Part shown: piece after piece, positions 52,691-63,322 of the stretch
Position numbering within the stretch: the stretch's first letter is position 1
How the letters are laid out: every line of letters begins with the position of its first letter
Assembly: GCF_009299475.1 (NCBI RefSeq)
Contig: NZ_WBSN01000001.1
Coordinates: 1-64,000, forward strand
DNA from: Bifidobacterium avesanii
GTDB lineage: Bacteria > Actinomycetota > Actinomycetes > Actinomycetales > Bifidobacteriaceae
Reading direction: 5' to 3'
Length of the DNA: 64,000 nucleotides
Notes under the pieces: generated by a model
What the model saw: only the letters and a program-made list of their open reading frames with translations
What the model was told of the DNA's origin: nothing
Databases searched by the model: none
Position numbers and translations under genes: made by a program

Positions 52691-53125
52691 ATGCCGTTTG
52701 ATCCCACAACGCTGTTCATGGTCGTCATTCTCGTGCTCATGATCGGCATGATGTGGTGGCAGTCCAAGAAGGCCAAGAAGCAGCAGGCCAAGGTCAACGA
52801 CTTCCGCAAGTCGCTGCAGCCCGGCACCGAGGTGGCCACCTACTCCGGCCTGCTCGGCAAGATCGTCTCCGTGGACCTCGAGAAGGAGCAGGCCGTCATC
52901 GACTCCGAGGGCTCCCTGTCCCGCTGGCGTCTGCAGGCCCTCACCGAGCCGCCCATCGTCCCGGCCTACGTGCACGACGACGAGGTGGACGAGTACGGCA
53001 ACCGCCTCGAGGACAAGCCGCAGGAGAGCGACGAGGCCCAGAAGCCGATCGACGGCGAAACCGCGGGCGACGAGACCGCGGACGTGACCGAAGAGCAGAA
53101 CGGCAAGGCCGAGGAAGCCAAGTAG
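52691..53125 (+). CDS. yajC: Preprotein translocase subunit YajC
   Basis: 144 residues: one N-terminal transmembrane helix (about 7-25, LFMVVILVLMIGMMWW), the conserved KKAKKQQAKVNDFRKSLQPG region with GTEVATYSGLLGKIVSVD, and an acidic C-terminal tail (DETADVTEEQNGKAEEAK) longer than in E. coli. It associates with SecDF; secD and secF are not adjacent here, unlike in many actinobacteria. CAAGGAGAA precedes the start at 52691. Confidence 0.9.
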   Translation: MPFDPTTLFMVVILVLMIGMMWWQSKKAKKQQAKVNDFRKSLQPGTEVATYSGLLGKIVSVDLEKEQAVIDSEGSLSRWRLQALTEPPIVPAYVHDDEVDEYGNRLEDKPQESDEAQKPIDGETAGDETADVTEEQNGKAEEAK

Positions 53126-53177
53126 CCGCTAAAGTCTTATAGGGCAAATCACCACTACACCTATGCAAGGGGAAGCC

Positions 53178-53762
53178 ATGAGCGAACGAACCGACATTGA
53201 GATCGATCAGCTTGACGTGCTCGGCCCGGAGGATGCCGCCTACGTCGTCTCCCTGATCCGAACCATCCCCGACTTCCCCAAGCCGGGCATCCACTTCAGG
53301 GATTTCACCCCGGCCATGACGGATGCCAAGGGCCTGAGGCTCCTGCTCAAGGCGCTGGAGCTCACCCTGCCCGTGCCGGCCGACCAGATCGATCTGGTGG
53401 CCGGCCTTGAGGCCCGCGGCTTCCTGCTGGGCCCCGCGCTGGCCGCGCATCTGGGCAAGGGCTTCGTGCCGGTGCGCAAGGCCGGCAAGCTGCCGCCGGA
53501 AACGCTCAAGGAATCCTACGCGCTCGAGTACGGCACCGCCAGCATCGAAATCGAGACCGCCGCCGTGCGCAACGGCCAGCGCGTGCTCATCGTGGACGAC
53601 CTCATCGCCACCGGCGGCACCGCCGAGGCGGGCGCCAAGCTCATCGAGGCGGCCGGGGGCAGGGTCGCCGGCTTCAGCTTCGTGATGGAACTGCAGGGGC
53701 TCGACGGCCGCGCCGCCCTGGGCGACGTCCCCGTCAGCTCCCTGACCGTCATGCCCGCCTGA
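53178..53762 (+). CDS. apt: Adenine phosphoribosyltransferase
   Basis: Salvages adenine to AMP using PRPP. 194 residues. The PRPP-binding motif is RVLIVDDLIATGGTAEAG, and DFPKPGIHFRDFTPAM and LEARGFLLGPALAAHLGKGF are the other APT blocks. The start at 53178 (MSERTD) has AAGGGGA upstream and is preferred over the ATG at 53163. In many actinobacteria apt lies between secDF and relA; here it sits between yajC and sucC. Confidence 0.94.
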   Translation: MSERTDIEIDQLDVLGPEDAAYVVSLIRTIPDFPKPGIHFRDFTPAMTDAKGLRLLLKALELTLPVPADQIDLVAGLEARGFLLGPALAAHLGKGFVPVRKAGKLPPETLKESYALEYGTASIEIETAAVRNGQRVLIVDDLIATGGTAEAGAKLIEAAGGRVAGFSFVMELQGLDGRAALGDVPVSSLTVMPA

Positions 53763-53778
53763 AAGGACGCCGAAACCC

Positions 53779-54972
53779 ATGGATTTGTACGAATACCAAG
53801 CCAAGCAGCTGCTCGAGGAACAGGGCATTCCCACGCCGCGGGCCATTTTCGCCGAGAACTCGCATGACGTCGCCGAAGCAGCGGACGAGATCGGCTACCC
53901 GTGCGTCGTCAAGGCGCAGGTCAAGATCGGCCACCGCGGCCAGGCGGGCGGCGTGAAGCTCGCGAAGGACCAGGACGAGGCCATCCTCGACTCCGAGCAG
54001 ATTCTGCCGATGACCATCCACGGCCACAAGGTCTCCGGCGTACTCGTCGCCGAGGCGAAGAACATCCTGCACGAGTACTACGTCTCCATTTCCGTGGACC
54101 GCACCTCGCGCGACTACGACGTGCTCGCCACCGCGAACGGCGGCACGGAGGTCGAGGAGATCGCCAAGGCGCACCCCGAATCCGTCAAGCGCCTGCACAT
54201 CAGCGCGCTGGGCGACTTCGACATCGACGACGCCCGCGAGATGGCGGGGCAGATCGGCTTCTACCACGCGGACGTGGAGCAGGCGGCCCAGATCCTGCTC
54301 AAGATGTGGGAGGTCTTCAAGACCAACGACGCCACGCTCGTGGAGATCAACCCGCTCGCCAAGATCGGCGACCCGGACGACGAATCCTCCAAGTCCCTGT
54401 GCGCGCTGGACGCCAAGATCTCGCTCGACGACAACGCCGCCTTCCGCCACGACGGCTGGAAGCGGTTCGAGGATCCCGTCGTGTCCGACCCGTACGAGCA
54501 GAAGGCCCGCGAACGCGGCCTGCACTACGTGCATCTGCACGGCGAGGTCGGCGTGATCGGCAACGGCGCGGGGCTCGTGATGAGCTCGCTCGACGCGGTC
54601 TCCGGCGCCGGCGAGGACCAGGGCACCGGCATCAAGCCCGCCAATTTCCTCGACATCGGCGGCGGCGCCTCCGCGGAGGTGATGAGCGACAGCCTCGGCA
54701 TTGTGCTCGCCGACCCGCAGGTCGTCTCCGTGTTCATCAACGTATACGGCGGCATCACCTCGTGCGTCGAGGTGGCCGACGGCATCCTCAAGGCGCTCGA
54801 CGGCATCAACACCGCCAAGCCCATCGTCGTGAGGTTCGACGGCAACGCGGCGCAGGAGGGCCTGCGCATCCTGCTGAGTGCGGACAACCCGCGCATCCAC
54901 GTGGCCCAGACCATGGAGGGGGCGGCCCAGCTCGCCGCCAAGCTCGCCGCGGAACAGAAAGGTGAACGCTGA
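53779..54972 (+). CDS. sucC: Succinate-CoA ligase [ADP-forming] subunit beta
   Basis: With SucD interconverts succinyl-CoA and succinate with ATP formation. 397 residues: [20 protein letters not shown] is the ATP-grasp start, [20 protein letters not shown] holds the conserved glycine-rich loop, LVEINPLA the metal site, and [15 protein letters not shown] and NVYGGITSC the C-terminal CoA-ligase domain. The last base overlaps the first base of sucD. Bifidobacteria lack a complete citric acid cycle, so the enzyme probably serves biosynthesis (succinyl-CoA supply) or succinate metabolism. Confidence 0.94.
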   Translation: MDLYEYQAKQLLEEQGIPTPRAIFAENSHDVAEAADEIGYPCVVKAQVKIGHRGQAGGVKLAKDQDEAILDSEQILPMTIHGHKVSGVLVAEAKNILHEYYVSISVDRTSRDYDVLATANGGTEVEEIAKAHPESVKRLHISALGDFDIDDAREMAGQIGFYHADVEQAAQILLKMWEVFKTNDATLVEINPLAKIGDPDDESSKSLCALDAKISLDDNAAFRHDGWKRFEDPVVSDPYEQKARERGLHYVHLHGEVGVIGNGAGLVMSSLDAVSGAGEDQGTGIKPANFLDIGGGASAEVMSDSLGIVLADPQVVSVFINVYGGITSCVEVADGILKALDGINTAKPIVVRFDGNAAQEGLRILLSADNPRIHVAQTMEGAAQLAAKLAAEQKGER

Positions 54973-55892
54973 TGACGCTTTTCATCGACCATAACGCCCC
55001 GGTCATCGTCCAGGGCATGACCGGGCATCAGGGCATGACCCACACCGCGCGCATGCTCAAGGCCGGCACCAACATCGTCGGCGGCGTCAACCCGCGCAAG
55101 GCCGGCACCGAGGTCGTGTACCCGGGCGCCCGGAACGGCGAGGACGCGTCCATCCCCGTGTACGCCACGTGCGCGGACGCCAAGGCGGCCACCGGCGCCA
55201 AGGCCAGCGTCGTGTTCGTGCCGCCGCGCTTCGCCAAGGGAGCCGTCGTCGAGGCGATCGAGGCGGGCATCGAGCTCATCGTCGTCATCACCGAAGGCAT
55301 CCCGGTCGCGGACACCGCCTATTGCGTGGCGTTGGCCCAGCGGCACGGCGTGCGCATCATCGGTCCGAACTGCCCCGGACTCGTCACCCTGTCCGACGAC
55401 CCGGCCAACCCGGGCGTCAACCTCGGCATCATTCCCGACGGCATCGTGGGGCGCGGCCCCATCGGGCTGGTCTCCAAGTCCGGCACGCTCACCTACCAGC
55501 TCATGGGGGAGCTGTCGGAGTACGGCTTCACCGCATGCCTCGGCGTGGGCGGCGACCCGATCGTCGGCACCACGCTGCTGGAGGCGCTCCAGCAGTTCAA
55601 CGACGACCCGGAGACCAAGGCCTGCGTCATGATCGGCGAGATCGGCGGCACAGCCGAGCAGGAGGCCGCGTTGTGGGCGCATGAGCACATGACCAAGCCC
55701 ATCGTCGCGTACATCGCCGGCTTCACCGCCCCGGAGGGCAAGCAGATGGGCCATGCGGGCGCCATCGTCTCCGGCGGCAAGGGCACTGCCAAGGACAAGA
55801 AGGAAACGCTCGAGCGCGTGGGCATCAAGGTCGGCCGCACCCCCGGCCAGACCGCGCAGTACATGCGCGAGATCATGGCCACGCTCGGCTGA
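54972..55892 (+). CDS. sucD: Succinate-CoA ligase subunit alpha
   Basis: 306 residues. The N-terminal Rossmann domain ([20 protein letters not shown]) binds Co[11 protein letters not shown] and [15 protein letters not shown] follow. [19 protein letters not shown] contains the histidine that is phosphorylated during catalysis. The gene starts on the last base of the sucC stop, so the two are tightly coupled. The DUF6350 gene follows after three bases. Confidence 0.94.
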   Translation: MTLFIDHNAPVIVQGMTGHQGMTHTARMLKAGTNIVGGVNPRKAGTEVVYPGARNGEDASIPVYATCADAKAATGAKASVVFVPPRFAKGAVVEAIEAGIELIVVITEGIPVADTAYCVALAQRHGVRIIGPNCPGLVTLSDDPANPGVNLGIIPDGIVGRGPIGLVSKSGTLTYQLMGELSEYGFTACLGVGGDPIVGTTLLEALQQFNDDPETKACVMIGEIGGTAEQEAALWAHEHMTKPIVAYIAGFTAPEGKQMGHAGAIVSGGKGTAKDKKETLERVGIKVGRTPGQTAQYMREIMATLG

Positions 55893-55895
55893 GAT

Positions 55896-57215
55896 ATGCG
55901 CAAAGCCCTCAAATCGCTGGGTGAAGGCGCCGTCGCATCCCTGCTGGCCATCGCCATCTACGCGGCGGCGCTGGGATGCTTCATAGCGCTCATGCTGCTT
56001 GTCGTCTCGATGGAGGAGGGCGGCACCACGCTGTCCGACGCGACGGTGCCGCTCACCGAGGCCATGGTGCTGCTCTCGCAGGGCACGGGCTTCTCGTCCG
56101 GCCCGATCACGCTGACGATCATGCCGCTGCTGCTCACGGTGACGCTCGTCGCACTCATCGCCACGCTGGCCGCGCGCATGGGCACGAGCCCCGCCGGCTT
56201 CGTGGCGGGTCTGGCCGTATGGGTGGGGGCCAACCAGTACCTGTCCGGCGGCACCAGGAGCATCGCCCTGCTGGATCCCGCGTCCGCCATCGCCGGCAAG
56301 ACCGCGCTGGTGTTCACCATCGGATACCTCCTCGCCGCCCTGCCGCGGGCCAGGGCCGTGCGCACGCTGCGCGACCAGATGCGTCAGGAGATCTCGGCGC
56401 AGGTGCGCCGCACGGTCGCGAGGGGACTGGCCATGGCGTTCCTCATCGTCGCCGTTCTCGTGCTCGCCTCGCTCATCACCGTGATCGTCTGGGTCGTGCT
56501 GGGCTACGACGCCGTGGGCTCGCTGTTCACGCAGCTCAACATGGGCACCGGTTCGCGCATCACCACCACCGTCGCCGCACTGGCCTGGCTGCCGAACCTC
56601 ATGCTCTGGGCGCTGTCGTGGCTCGCCGGCGCGGGGTTCTCCATCGGCGACATCGCCGCCTTCACCCTTTGGTCCGGGGAAGGCGCCGGTCTGCCGCCGC
56701 TGCCCGTGTTCGGACTGCTGCCCGGGCCCGTCGCCAACGAGACGCTGCGCACCGCGCTCATGGCCATGCCGTTCGCCGCGTCCTTCCTCATCGGCCTGGC
56801 GTTCATCCTGCTTCGCCCCGGATTCGGCCTGCTCGCGCACTTCCGCGGCAAGGCGGGGCAATCCGGCGCCGCCGGAAAGGCCGACGCCGCCGATTCGCCC
56901 GTCTCCAGGCGGGACGCGCTGCAGCTCGCCTATCCCGCCGGCGGCAGCTGCCTCGCCGCGGCCCTGGCCTCGCTGGCCCTGACCGTGGCCTTCGCGCTGT
57001 CCAACGGATCGCTCGGCACGGGACGTCTCGCGCATGTGGGCGTGGACGTGGTGGCCGCCACGCAGATGGTCGGCCACGGCGTGGCGCTGGGGCTGCTCGC
57101 CGCGTGGCTCGTGGCGCTGGTTGGCGTCGCCGCATACTTCGGGATACGCTGGATCATGTCCCGACGTGTCCCGTCAACGATTTCCGCTAACGATTCCAAG
57201 GAGGAACAGGGATGA
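55896..57215 (+). CDS. DUF6350 family multi-pass membrane protein
   Basis: 439 residues with about ten hydrophobic segments (for example residues 14-40, 68-98, 125-150, 180-205, 300-320 and 370-420). The order sucD - this gene - purH is typical of actinobacteria and is the main support for the family call. Function unknown. The start at 55896 is three bases after the sucD stop, with no ribosome site of its own, so it is translated by coupling. Its stop overlaps the purH start by ATGA. Confidence 0.75.
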   Translation: MRKALKSLGEGAVASLLAIAIYAAALGCFIALMLLVVSMEEGGTTLSDATVPLTEAMVLLSQGTGFSSGPITLTIMPLLLTVTLVALIATLAARMGTSPAGFVAGLAVWVGANQYLSGGTRSIALLDPASAIAGKTALVFTIGYLLAALPRARAVRTLRDQMRQEISAQVRRTVARGLAMAFLIVAVLVLASLITVIVWVVLGYDAVGSLFTQLNMGTGSRITTTVAALAWLPNLMLWALSWLAGAGFSIGDIAAFTLWSGEGAGLPPLPVFGLLPGPVANETLRTALMAMPFAASFLIGLAFILLRPGFGLLAHFRGKAGQSGAAGKADAADSPVSRRDALQLAYPAGGSCLAAALASLALTVAFALSNGSLGTGRLAHVGVDVVAATQMVGHGVALGLLAAWLVALVGVAAYFGIRWIMSRRVPSTISANDSKEEQG

Positions 57216-58834
57216 CCAATACCCAACGTCCGATCAAGCGCGCGCTGGTGTCGGTGTTTCACAAGGAGGGCATCGAGGTGCTCGCCCAGGCGTTCGTAGA
57301 CGCCGGCACCGAAGTCGTGTCCACCGGCTCGACCGCCGCGAAGCTTGCAGAGCTGGGCGTGCACGTCACGCCCGTGGAGCAGGTGACCGGCTTCCCCGAA
57401 TGCCTCGACGGCCGCGTCAAGACGCTCGACCCGCACATCCACGCCGGCATCCTCGCCGACATGACCAACCCGGCGCACGCCGCCAAGCTCGCCGAGCTCG
57501 GCATCAAGCCGTTCGATCTGGTCGTGGTGAACCTGTACCCGTTCGCGGACACCGTGCGCTCCGGCGCTGACGAAGCCGCCACGATCGAGAAGATCGACAT
57601 CGGCGGCCCGTCCATGGTGCGCGGCGCGGCCAAGAACAGCGCCACCGTGGCCATCGTGACCGACCCGGCCGACTACGCGCTCGTCGCGGCCCGCGTGGCC
57701 GACGGCACCGGCTTCACGCTCGAGGAGCGCCGCTGGCTCGCCGCCAAGGCCTTCGCGCACACCGCCGCCTACGATGCGACGATCAACGAATGGACCGCCA
57801 AGCACTGGCCCAAGCCCGCCACCGTGGCCTCCGGCGAGGGCGAGACGGCCGAGGACGCCAAGTTCCCGGCGAAGTTCACCCGCACGTGGGACAAGGCGCA
57901 CACCCTGCGCTACGGCGAGAACTCGCACCAGCAGGCCGCCCTGTACGTCGACCCGCTCAACCAGACCGGCTTCGCGCACGCCGAGCAGCTCGGCGGCAAG
58001 CCCATGAGCTACAACAACTACGTGGACGCGGACGCCGCCTGGCGCGCCGTGTGGGATCTGGCCCCGTCCATCGCCGTGGCCGTCGTCAAGCACAACAACC
58101 CGTGCGGCCTGGCCATCGGCGCCACCGCGGCGGAGGCCCACCGCAAGGCCCACGCGTGCGACCCGGTCAGCGCGTACGGCGGCGTGATCGCCTGCAACAC
58201 CACCGTCACCCTCGACATGGCCAACGGCGTGCGCCCCATCTTCACCGAGGTGATCGTGGCCCCCGACTACGAGCCCGAGGCGCTGGAGCTGCTGAAGACC
58301 AAGAAGAAGAACCTGCGCATCCTCAAGGTGGCCGAGCCGCCGCACGGCCACGAGCAGTTCCGCCAGATCGACGGCGGCGTGCTCGTGCAGGACGCCGACC
58401 TCATCAACGCCACCGGCGACGACCCGAACGCGTGGAAGCTCGTGTCCGGCGAGCCGGCCGACGAGGCCACGCTCAAGGACCTCGTGTTCGCGTGGCGCGC
58501 CATCCGCTGCGTGAAGTCCAACGCGATCCTCGTGGCACACGACCAGGCCACCGTGGGCATCGGCATGGGCCAGGTCAACCGCGTGGATTCCTGCCATCTG
58601 GCGGTCGAGCGCGCCAACACGCTCGGCGGCGAGGGCGTGAACCGCGCCAAGGGCGCCGTGGCGGCCTCCGACGCGTTCTTCCCGTTCGCGGACGGCGCCG
58701 AGGTGCTCATCAACGCGGGCGTGAAGGCCATCGTGCAGCCCGGCGGCTCCATCCGCGACGAGGAGGTCATCGAGGCGGCCAAGAAGGCCGGCGTGACCAT
58801 GTACCTCACCGGCACCCGCCACTTCTTCCACTGA
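57212..58834 (+). CDS. purH: Bifunctional AICAR transformylase/IMP cyclohydrolase
   Basis: Last two steps of IMP synthesis. 540 residues: the N-terminal MGS-like cyclohydrolase domain ([48 protein letters not shown]) and the C-terminal transformylase with [26 protein letters not shown] (Lys-His pair in the active site) and the end motif [28 protein letters not shown] precedes ATG 57212. Followed by a strong terminator and the DUF3017 gene. Confidence 0.96.
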   Translation: MTNTQRPIKRALVSVFHKEGIEVLAQAFVDAGTEVVSTGSTAAKLAELGVHVTPVEQVTGFPECLDGRVKTLDPHIHAGILADMTNPAHAAKLAELGIKPFDLVVVNLYPFADTVRSGADEAATIEKIDIGGPSMVRGAAKNSATVAIVTDPADYALVAARVADGTGFTLEERRWLAAKAFAHTAAYDATINEWTAKHWPKPATVASGEGETAEDAKFPAKFTRTWDKAHTLRYGENSHQQAALYVDPLNQTGFAHAEQLGGKPMSYNNYVDADAAWRAVWDLAPSIAVAVVKHNNPCGLAIGATAAEAHRKAHACDPVSAYGGVIACNTTVTLDMANGVRPIFTEVIVAPDYEPEALELLKTKKKNLRILKVAEPPHGHEQFRQIDGGVLVQDADLINATGDDPNAWKLVSGEPADEATLKDLVFAWRAIRCVKSNAILVAHDQATVGIGMGQVNRVDSCHLAVERANTLGGEGVNRAKGAVAASDAFFPFADGAEVLINAGVKAIVQPGGSIRDEEVIEAAKKAGVTMYLTGTRHFFH

Positions 58835-58845
58835 TCGCAACGCGA

Positions 58846-58885
58846 ACGGCCCGCGCCCGCCGAGGTCATCCCGGGCGCGGGCCGT
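58846..58885 (+). terminator. Terminator of the sucC-purH operon
   Basis: ACGGCCCGCGCCCG (58846-58859) and CGGGCGCGGGCCGT (58872-58885) form a perfect 14-base, all-but-one G/C stem 12 bases after the purH stop. There is no U-run, so it may act as a mixed terminator or mRNA 3' end. Confidence 0.65.
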
Positions 58886-58951
58886 CCCCCTGCGAATCCT
58901 CCATCCGTTTCGGGATGACCAGACCAGACATCCAAGCACAAGGACCGACCC

Positions 58952-59236
58952 ATGCCCAAGCACCCCTTCGTTTCGGAATCCCATGAAGGCAACCCCGTCT
59001 ACGAGTGGGGGCTGCTGGGCGTCGTCGTCATCGCGGCCGTCGTGGCCGTGTGCGGATACACGACGGCCGCCACGGCGATCATCGCCGTGGCGGCCGTCGT
59101 CAGCGGGCTTCTGCGGCTCGCGTTGCGCGAGCGCAGCCCGTTCAAGGTGCGATCAGTGTCGTTCGACGCCTTCATCTCCATCGCCCTGGGCCTCGGCCTG
59201 GGCATTCTGGACTTCTCCGTGCGCGTCCTCTTCTGA
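58952..59236 (+). CDS. DUF3017 domain-containing membrane protein
   Basis: 94 residues with three hydrophobic helices (about 19-38, 40-56 and 70-92). RLALRERSPFKVRSVSFDAF is the conserved stretch of DUF3017 proteins, which in actinobacteria commonly lie near purH. Function unknown. Its last 84 bases overlap the 3' end of the aquaporin gene on the other strand, so both termini are coded by the same DNA. The ribosome site before ATG 58952 is weak (AAGGACC). Confidence 0.75.
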   Translation: MPKHPFVSESHEGNPVYEWGLLGVVVIAAVVAVCGYTTAATAIIAVAAVVSGLLRLALRERSPFKVRSVSFDAFISIALGLGLGILDFSVRVLF

Positions 59237-60196
59237 TTCCTCGGATTCCTCGGAGGCTTCGGAAACGAGGGCGTCGGGATCGTCGAGCTCGTCAGCGGCC
59301 TTGGCCTTGCCGGCGGAGGCTTCGACCATCTGCGCCACGATCATGGCGATGGCCGCCAGCGCGGCGGCGAACAGCGGCGCGATCCAGAACACCCACAGCT
59401 GCGAGAGCGGGTCCACCGTGAGTCCCTTGCTGTGGGCCAGCAGCGCCACGCCGGTCGCGCGGGCCGGGTTGAGCGCGGCGCCCGTGACCGGGTAGGCGAA
59501 CGCGGCGCCGGCGCCGTAGGCCAGCGCAGCCACCCACGCGTGGGAGGGGTCGGCCGAGCCGTCGTCGCGCAGCGTGGACACGGAGGCGCCCACCACGATC
59601 ATGCAGGCGACCACCTCGACGACCACGGCGAACGTGGAGCCGAAGCTGATGCCGGCGTTGGTCAGCGCGCCGCTGGAACGCGAGGCATCGTCGAAGCCGT
59701 TGACCACCATGGTGAACCACGTGGAGGCCGGCACGGACTCGCTGGTCGGCAGAACGAGCATGTACAGGGCCGCGCCGGCGAGGCCGCCGAGCACCTGGGC
59801 GACGATGTACAGGATGCCGTCGATCCAGTGCGTGCGGGACGTGAGCATGGCGGCCACGGTGACGGCCGGGTTGAGCTGCGCGCCGGACAGGCGGCCGAAC
59901 AGGGCGGACACGGCGCCGTAGGCCAGCGCGGTGGCGAGGATGATCGGCGTGATGCCGGAGTACTGGTAGAGCAACTGGCTCAGCGTGTAGACGATGAGGA
60001 TCGCGAAGGTGACGAACAGGACGCCGAGGAATTCGGCGCCGCATTTGAGGGCCAGCAGCCCGGGGTTGGCGACGGGGCACCTGCGCGCCTTGGTTTCGGT
60101 GGTGTGGACGAGCACGCTCGCGGCGGCCTCGCTCTCCTCGAACGGGGTCTGCGCGGCCGGCTCGGCCGTGGTCGCCGTGGTCTGGGAATCGGACAT
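59153..60196 (-). CDS. MIP/aquaporin family channel
   Basis: 347 residues with six helices and the two pore-lining half-helices LNPAVTVAAM and LNPARATGVALL. These NPA motifs are the water/glycerol filter. The N-terminal (about 50 residues) and C-terminal (about 60, rich in Glu and Ser: SEASEESEESEEDAHGEV) extensions are cytoplasmic and unusual in length. The start at 60196 has AAAGGA upstream. The acidic tail is the part that overlaps the DUF3017 gene on the plus strand. Whether it conducts water or glycerol cannot be told. Confidence 0.88.
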   Translation of the reverse strand: MSDSQTTATTAEPAAQTPFEESEAAASVLVHTTETKARRCPVANPGLLALKCGAEFLGVLFVTFAILIVYTLSQLLYQYSGITPIILATALAYGAVSALFGRLSGAQLNPAVTVAAMLTSRTHWIDGILYIVAQVLGGLAGAALYMLVLPTSESVPASTWFTMVVNGFDDASRSSGALTNAGISFGSTFAVVVEVVACMIVVGASVSTLRDDGSADPSHAWVAALAYGAGAAFAYPVTGAALNPARATGVALLAHSKGLTVDPLSQLWVFWIAPLFAAALAAIAMIVAQMVEASAGKAKAADELDDPDALVSEASEESEESEEDAHGEVQNAQAEAQGDGDEGVERH

Positions 60197-60338
60197 GACG
60201 TTCCTTTGACTTGTCGGATATTGGATAAACGCTCCCGAGTCTAGCAGTCGTCTTGTCATGGCGTCCGGCCATGCCGGTACAATCGTTTCGCTTCAGTCAG
60301 TTTCGTACAGCAATGTACCCGGCCACGTTGGGAGAACG

Positions 60339-61115
60339 ATGCCACATCAGTATTCCCGCGCGAATCACGCGCACGACCCGCACAGCGCAGACGGCGAACG
60401 CCTCCAGAAGATCCTGGCCCAGGCGGGCTTCGGATCGCGCCGCAAGTGCGAGCAGATCATTCTCGACGGCCGCGTCGAGGTCGATGGCGAACTGGTCACC
60501 GAGCTCGGCACGCGCGTCAACATGCAGCGTCAGCAGGTGCGCGTCGACGGTTCGCGCATCCGCATCAACGACCGCCACGTCACGCTGGCGCTCAACAAGC
60601 CCAAGCGCGTCCTGTCCGCCATGGAGGACCCGAAGGGCCGCTTCACCCTGAGGGACATCATCGGCGACAAGTACGAGCGCGTGTTCCACATGGGACGCCT
60701 CGACTACGATTCCGAGGGCCTCATCCTCATGACGGACGACGGCGAGCTGAGCCAGCACGTCATGCACCCGAAGTACGAGGTCGAGAAGACCTACATCGCC
60801 ACCGTCGAGGGCAAGCTGTCCGGCACCGTGGCCCGCCGTCTGGTCACGCAGGGCGTGCAGCTGGACGACGGCTGGATCAAGCTCGACCGCTGCTCCATCC
60901 TCGACCAGAACCGCGAGCACACGCTCGTCAAGGTGGTGCTCCACTCGGGCAAGAACCGCATCGTGCGCCGCATCTTCGGCGCGATCGGCTTCCCGGTGCG
61001 CCGTCTGGTGCGCACGCAGATCGGCCCGATCAAGCTCGGCGAGCTCAAGCCCGGTTCCTACCGCGTGCTCTCGCAGGCCGAGCTGCGCTCCCTGAGCAAG
61101 GAGGTGGGCCTGTGA
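60339..61115 (+). CDS. 23S rRNA pseudouridine synthase (RluB/RsuA family)
   Basis: 258 residues. An S4 RNA-binding domain ([20 protein letters not shown] and following) precedes the catalytic domain with [19 protein letters not shown], which holds the catalytic aspartate, and [20 protein letters not shown] near the C-terminus. Members next to the cmk-der gene are typical of actinobacteria and modify 23S rRNA (RluB type). The start at 60339 has GGGAGA upstream; the in-frame sequence before it is not part of the family. The stop overlaps the next gene by GTGA. Confidence 0.9.
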   Translation: MPHQYSRANHAHDPHSADGERLQKILAQAGFGSRRKCEQIILDGRVEVDGELVTELGTRVNMQRQQVRVDGSRIRINDRHVTLALNKPKRVLSAMEDPKGRFTLRDIIGDKYERVFHMGRLDYDSEGLILMTDDGELSQHVMHPKYEVEKTYIATVEGKLSGTVARRLVTQGVQLDDGWIKLDRCSILDQNREHTLVKVVLHSGKNRIVRRIFGAIGFPVRRLVRTQIGPIKLGELKPGSYRVLSQAELRSLSKEVGL

Positions 61116-63250
61116 TCACCGTCGCCATCGACGGGCCCGCCGGCGTCGGCAAGTCCAGCGTCTCCAAGGAGCTGGCCCGCCGCTATGGCCTCGCCTACCT
61201 CGACACGGGCGCCATGTACCGCGCCTGCGCGTGGTGGTGCCTGCACGAGGGCATCGACCTCGACGCCGCCGAGCCGGACGAGCAGGCCATCATCACCGCG
61301 GTCGGCGAATTCTTCACCGGCGACCACTTCGACATCTCCGTCGACCCGAACCATCCGTGCGTGACGAGCGACGGCGAGGACATCTCCGAGGCCATCCGCT
61401 CCGCCGAGGTCTCCGCGCACGTCTCCGTGGTGTCCGGCATCATGCCGGTGCGCCGCATCCTCATCGCCGCCCAGCGCGCCTTCATCGCGCGCGAGGCTTC
61501 GGGCGACTCCCAGTCCCGCGGCGCCGGCGTGGTGGCCGAGGGACGCGACATCACCACCGTGGTGGCCCCCGAGGCCGAGGTGCGCGTGCTGCTCACCGCC
61601 CGCGAGGAGGTGCGCGAGGCCCGCCGCGCCGGTCAGGCCTCGGACGCCGGAGCGCACGTGGGCGCCGACGACGTGGCCAGGCGCGACGCCATGGACGCGA
61701 AGGTCACCAACTTCACCACCGCCGCGGACGGCGTGGTCACCATCGACAACTCGGACATGACGCTCGAACAGACCATCGACGCGGTGTCCAAGCTCGTCGA
61801 GGACGCGCTCGAGGAGCAGGCGTACGAGCAGTACGCGGCGAACCTCGAGGGCTACGAGCTGGACGAGGCCGACGAGGCGCTCGTGGAGGGCCGCGGCGAC
61901 TTCGGCGACGAGGAGGCCGGGCAGTCCAAGGCCGTGGGCGTGATCGCAGTGGTGGGACGGCCGAACGTGGGCAAGTCCACGCTGGTCAACCGCATTCTGG
62001 GCCGCCGCGCCTCCGTGGTGGAGGACACCCCGGGCGTGACGCGCGACCGCATCAGTTACGACGCCGAATGGGCGGGCCGCGACTTCAAGCTCGTGGACAC
62101 CGGCGGCTGGGAGACCGACGTGGAGGGCATCGACTCCGCAATCGCCAACCAGGCCGAGATCGCCGTGCGCCTCGCGGACGCGGTGATCCTCGTGGTGGAC
62201 GGACAGGTGGGCCTGACCGCCAGTGACGAGCGCATCGTGAAGATGCTGCGCGCCAGCGGCAAGCCGATCACGCTCGCCGTGAACAAGGTGGACGACAACG
62301 CCAGCGAATACCTCGCCGCCGAGTTCTGGAAGCTCGGCATGGGCGAGCCGATGTCCATCTCCGCCATGCACGGCAGGGGAGTGGGCGACCTGCTCGACGC
62401 CGCCATGAAGACGCTCGACGAGGCCAACACCGCCTCCGGCACGCTCACCCCGTCCGGTCTGCGCCGCGTGGCCCTGATCGGACGGCCGAACGTGGGCAAG
62501 TCCTCGCTGCTCAACCAGCTGGCGCGCGAGGAGCGCTCCGTGGTCAACGATCTGGCGGGCACCACGCGCGACCCGGTCGACGAGATCGTGGACATCGACG
62601 GCGAGGACTGGCTGTTCATCGACACGGCCGGCATCAAGCGCCGCCTGCACAAGCTGTCCGGCGCCGAATACTATTCGTCCCTGCGCACCACCGCCGCGCT
62701 GGAGCGCGCCGAGCTGGCCCTCGTGCTGTTCGACGCCTCGCAGCCCATCTCCGACCAGGACCTCAAGGTGATGAGCCAGGCCGTGGACGCGGGCCGCGCC
62801 GTCGTACTGGTGTTCAACAAGTGGGACGCCATGGACGAGTTCGACAAGCAGCGCCTCGAGCGCCTGTGGAAGACCGAGTTCGAGCGCGTCACGTGGGCGC
62901 AGCGCGTGAACCTGTCCGCCAAGACCGGCTGGCACACCAACCGTCTGGCGAACGCCATGCGTCAGGCGCTCGACTCGTGGGACAAGCGCATACCCACGGG
63001 CAAGCTCAACGCGTTCCTGGGCCGCATCCAGGGCGAGCACCCGCACCCCCTGCGGGGCGGCAAGCAGCCGCGCATCCTGTTCGCCACGCAGGCGTCGAGC
63101 CGCCCGCCGCGCTTCGTGATCTTCGCGACCGGCTTCCTCGAGCACGGCTACCGCCGCTTCCTCGAGCGTTCGCTGCGCGAGGAGTTCGGCTTCGAGGGCT
63201 CGCCGATCCAGATTTCGGTGAACGTGCGCGAGAAGAAGAAGCGCAAGTAG
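61112..63250 (+). CDS. der: Cytidylate kinase fused to ribosome-assembly GTPase Der
   Basis: 712 residues, two enzymes in one chain. Residues about 1-235 are cytidylate kinase: [20 protein letters not shown] (P-loop), [10 protein letters not shown] and [10 protein letters not shown]. After an acidic linker, residues about 270-712 are Der/EngA: two GTPase domains each with GRPNVGKS (G1), TPGVTRDR and GTTRDPVDE (G2), DTGGWE and DTAGIKRR (G3), NKVD and NKWD (G4), then the KH-like domain with [11 protein letters not shown]. Start GTG 61112 with AAGGAGG upstream. The fusion is a known bifidobacterial arrangement; other actinobacteria keep cmk and der as adjacent genes. Confidence 0.93.
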   Translation: MITVAIDGPAGVGKSSVSKELARRYGLAYLDTGAMYRACAWWCLHEGIDLDAAEPDEQAIITAVGEFFTGDHFDISVDPNHPCVTSDGEDISEAIRSAEVSAHVSVVSGIMPVRRILIAAQRAFIAREASGDSQSRGAGVVAEGRDITTVVAPEAEVRVLLTAREEVREARRAGQASDAGAHVGADDVARRDAMDAKVTNFTTAADGVVTIDNSDMTLEQTIDAVSKLVEDALEEQAYEQYAANLEGYELDEADEALVEGRGDFGDEEAGQSKAVGVIAVVGRPNVGKSTLVNRILGRRASVVEDTPGVTRDRISYDAEWAGRDFKLVDTGGWETDVEGIDSAIANQAEIAVRLADAVILVVDGQVGLTASDERIVKMLRASGKPITLAVNKVDDNASEYLAAEFWKLGMGEPMSISAMHGRGVGDLLDAAMKTLDEANTASGTLTPSGLRRVALIGRPNVGKSSLLNQLAREERSVVNDLAGTTRDPVDEIVDIDGEDWLFIDTAGIKRRLHKLSGAEYYSSLRTTAALERAELALVLFDASQPISDQDLKVMSQAVDAGRAVVLVFNKWDAMDEFDKQRLERLWKTEFERVTWAQRVNLSAKTGWHTNRLANAMRQALDSWDKRIPTGKLNAFLGRIQGEHPHPLRGGKQPRILFATQASSRPPRFVIFATGFLEHGYRRFLERSLREEFGFEGSPIQISVNVREKKKRK

Positions 63251-63277
63251 CCGCATTCGGGGCGAAGTTCAGTCGCC

Positions 63278-63322
63278 CGCGAAGGGGTCTCTTCCGACGG
63301 AGGGGCCCCTTCGCGCGTATAT
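63278..63322 (+). terminator. Terminator after cmk-der
   Basis: CGCGAAGGGG and CCCCTTCGCG form the main stem (about 63278-63288 and 63306-63317), with an inner TCTTCCGACGGA section. Very similar to the thrS terminator. Confidence 0.75.
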
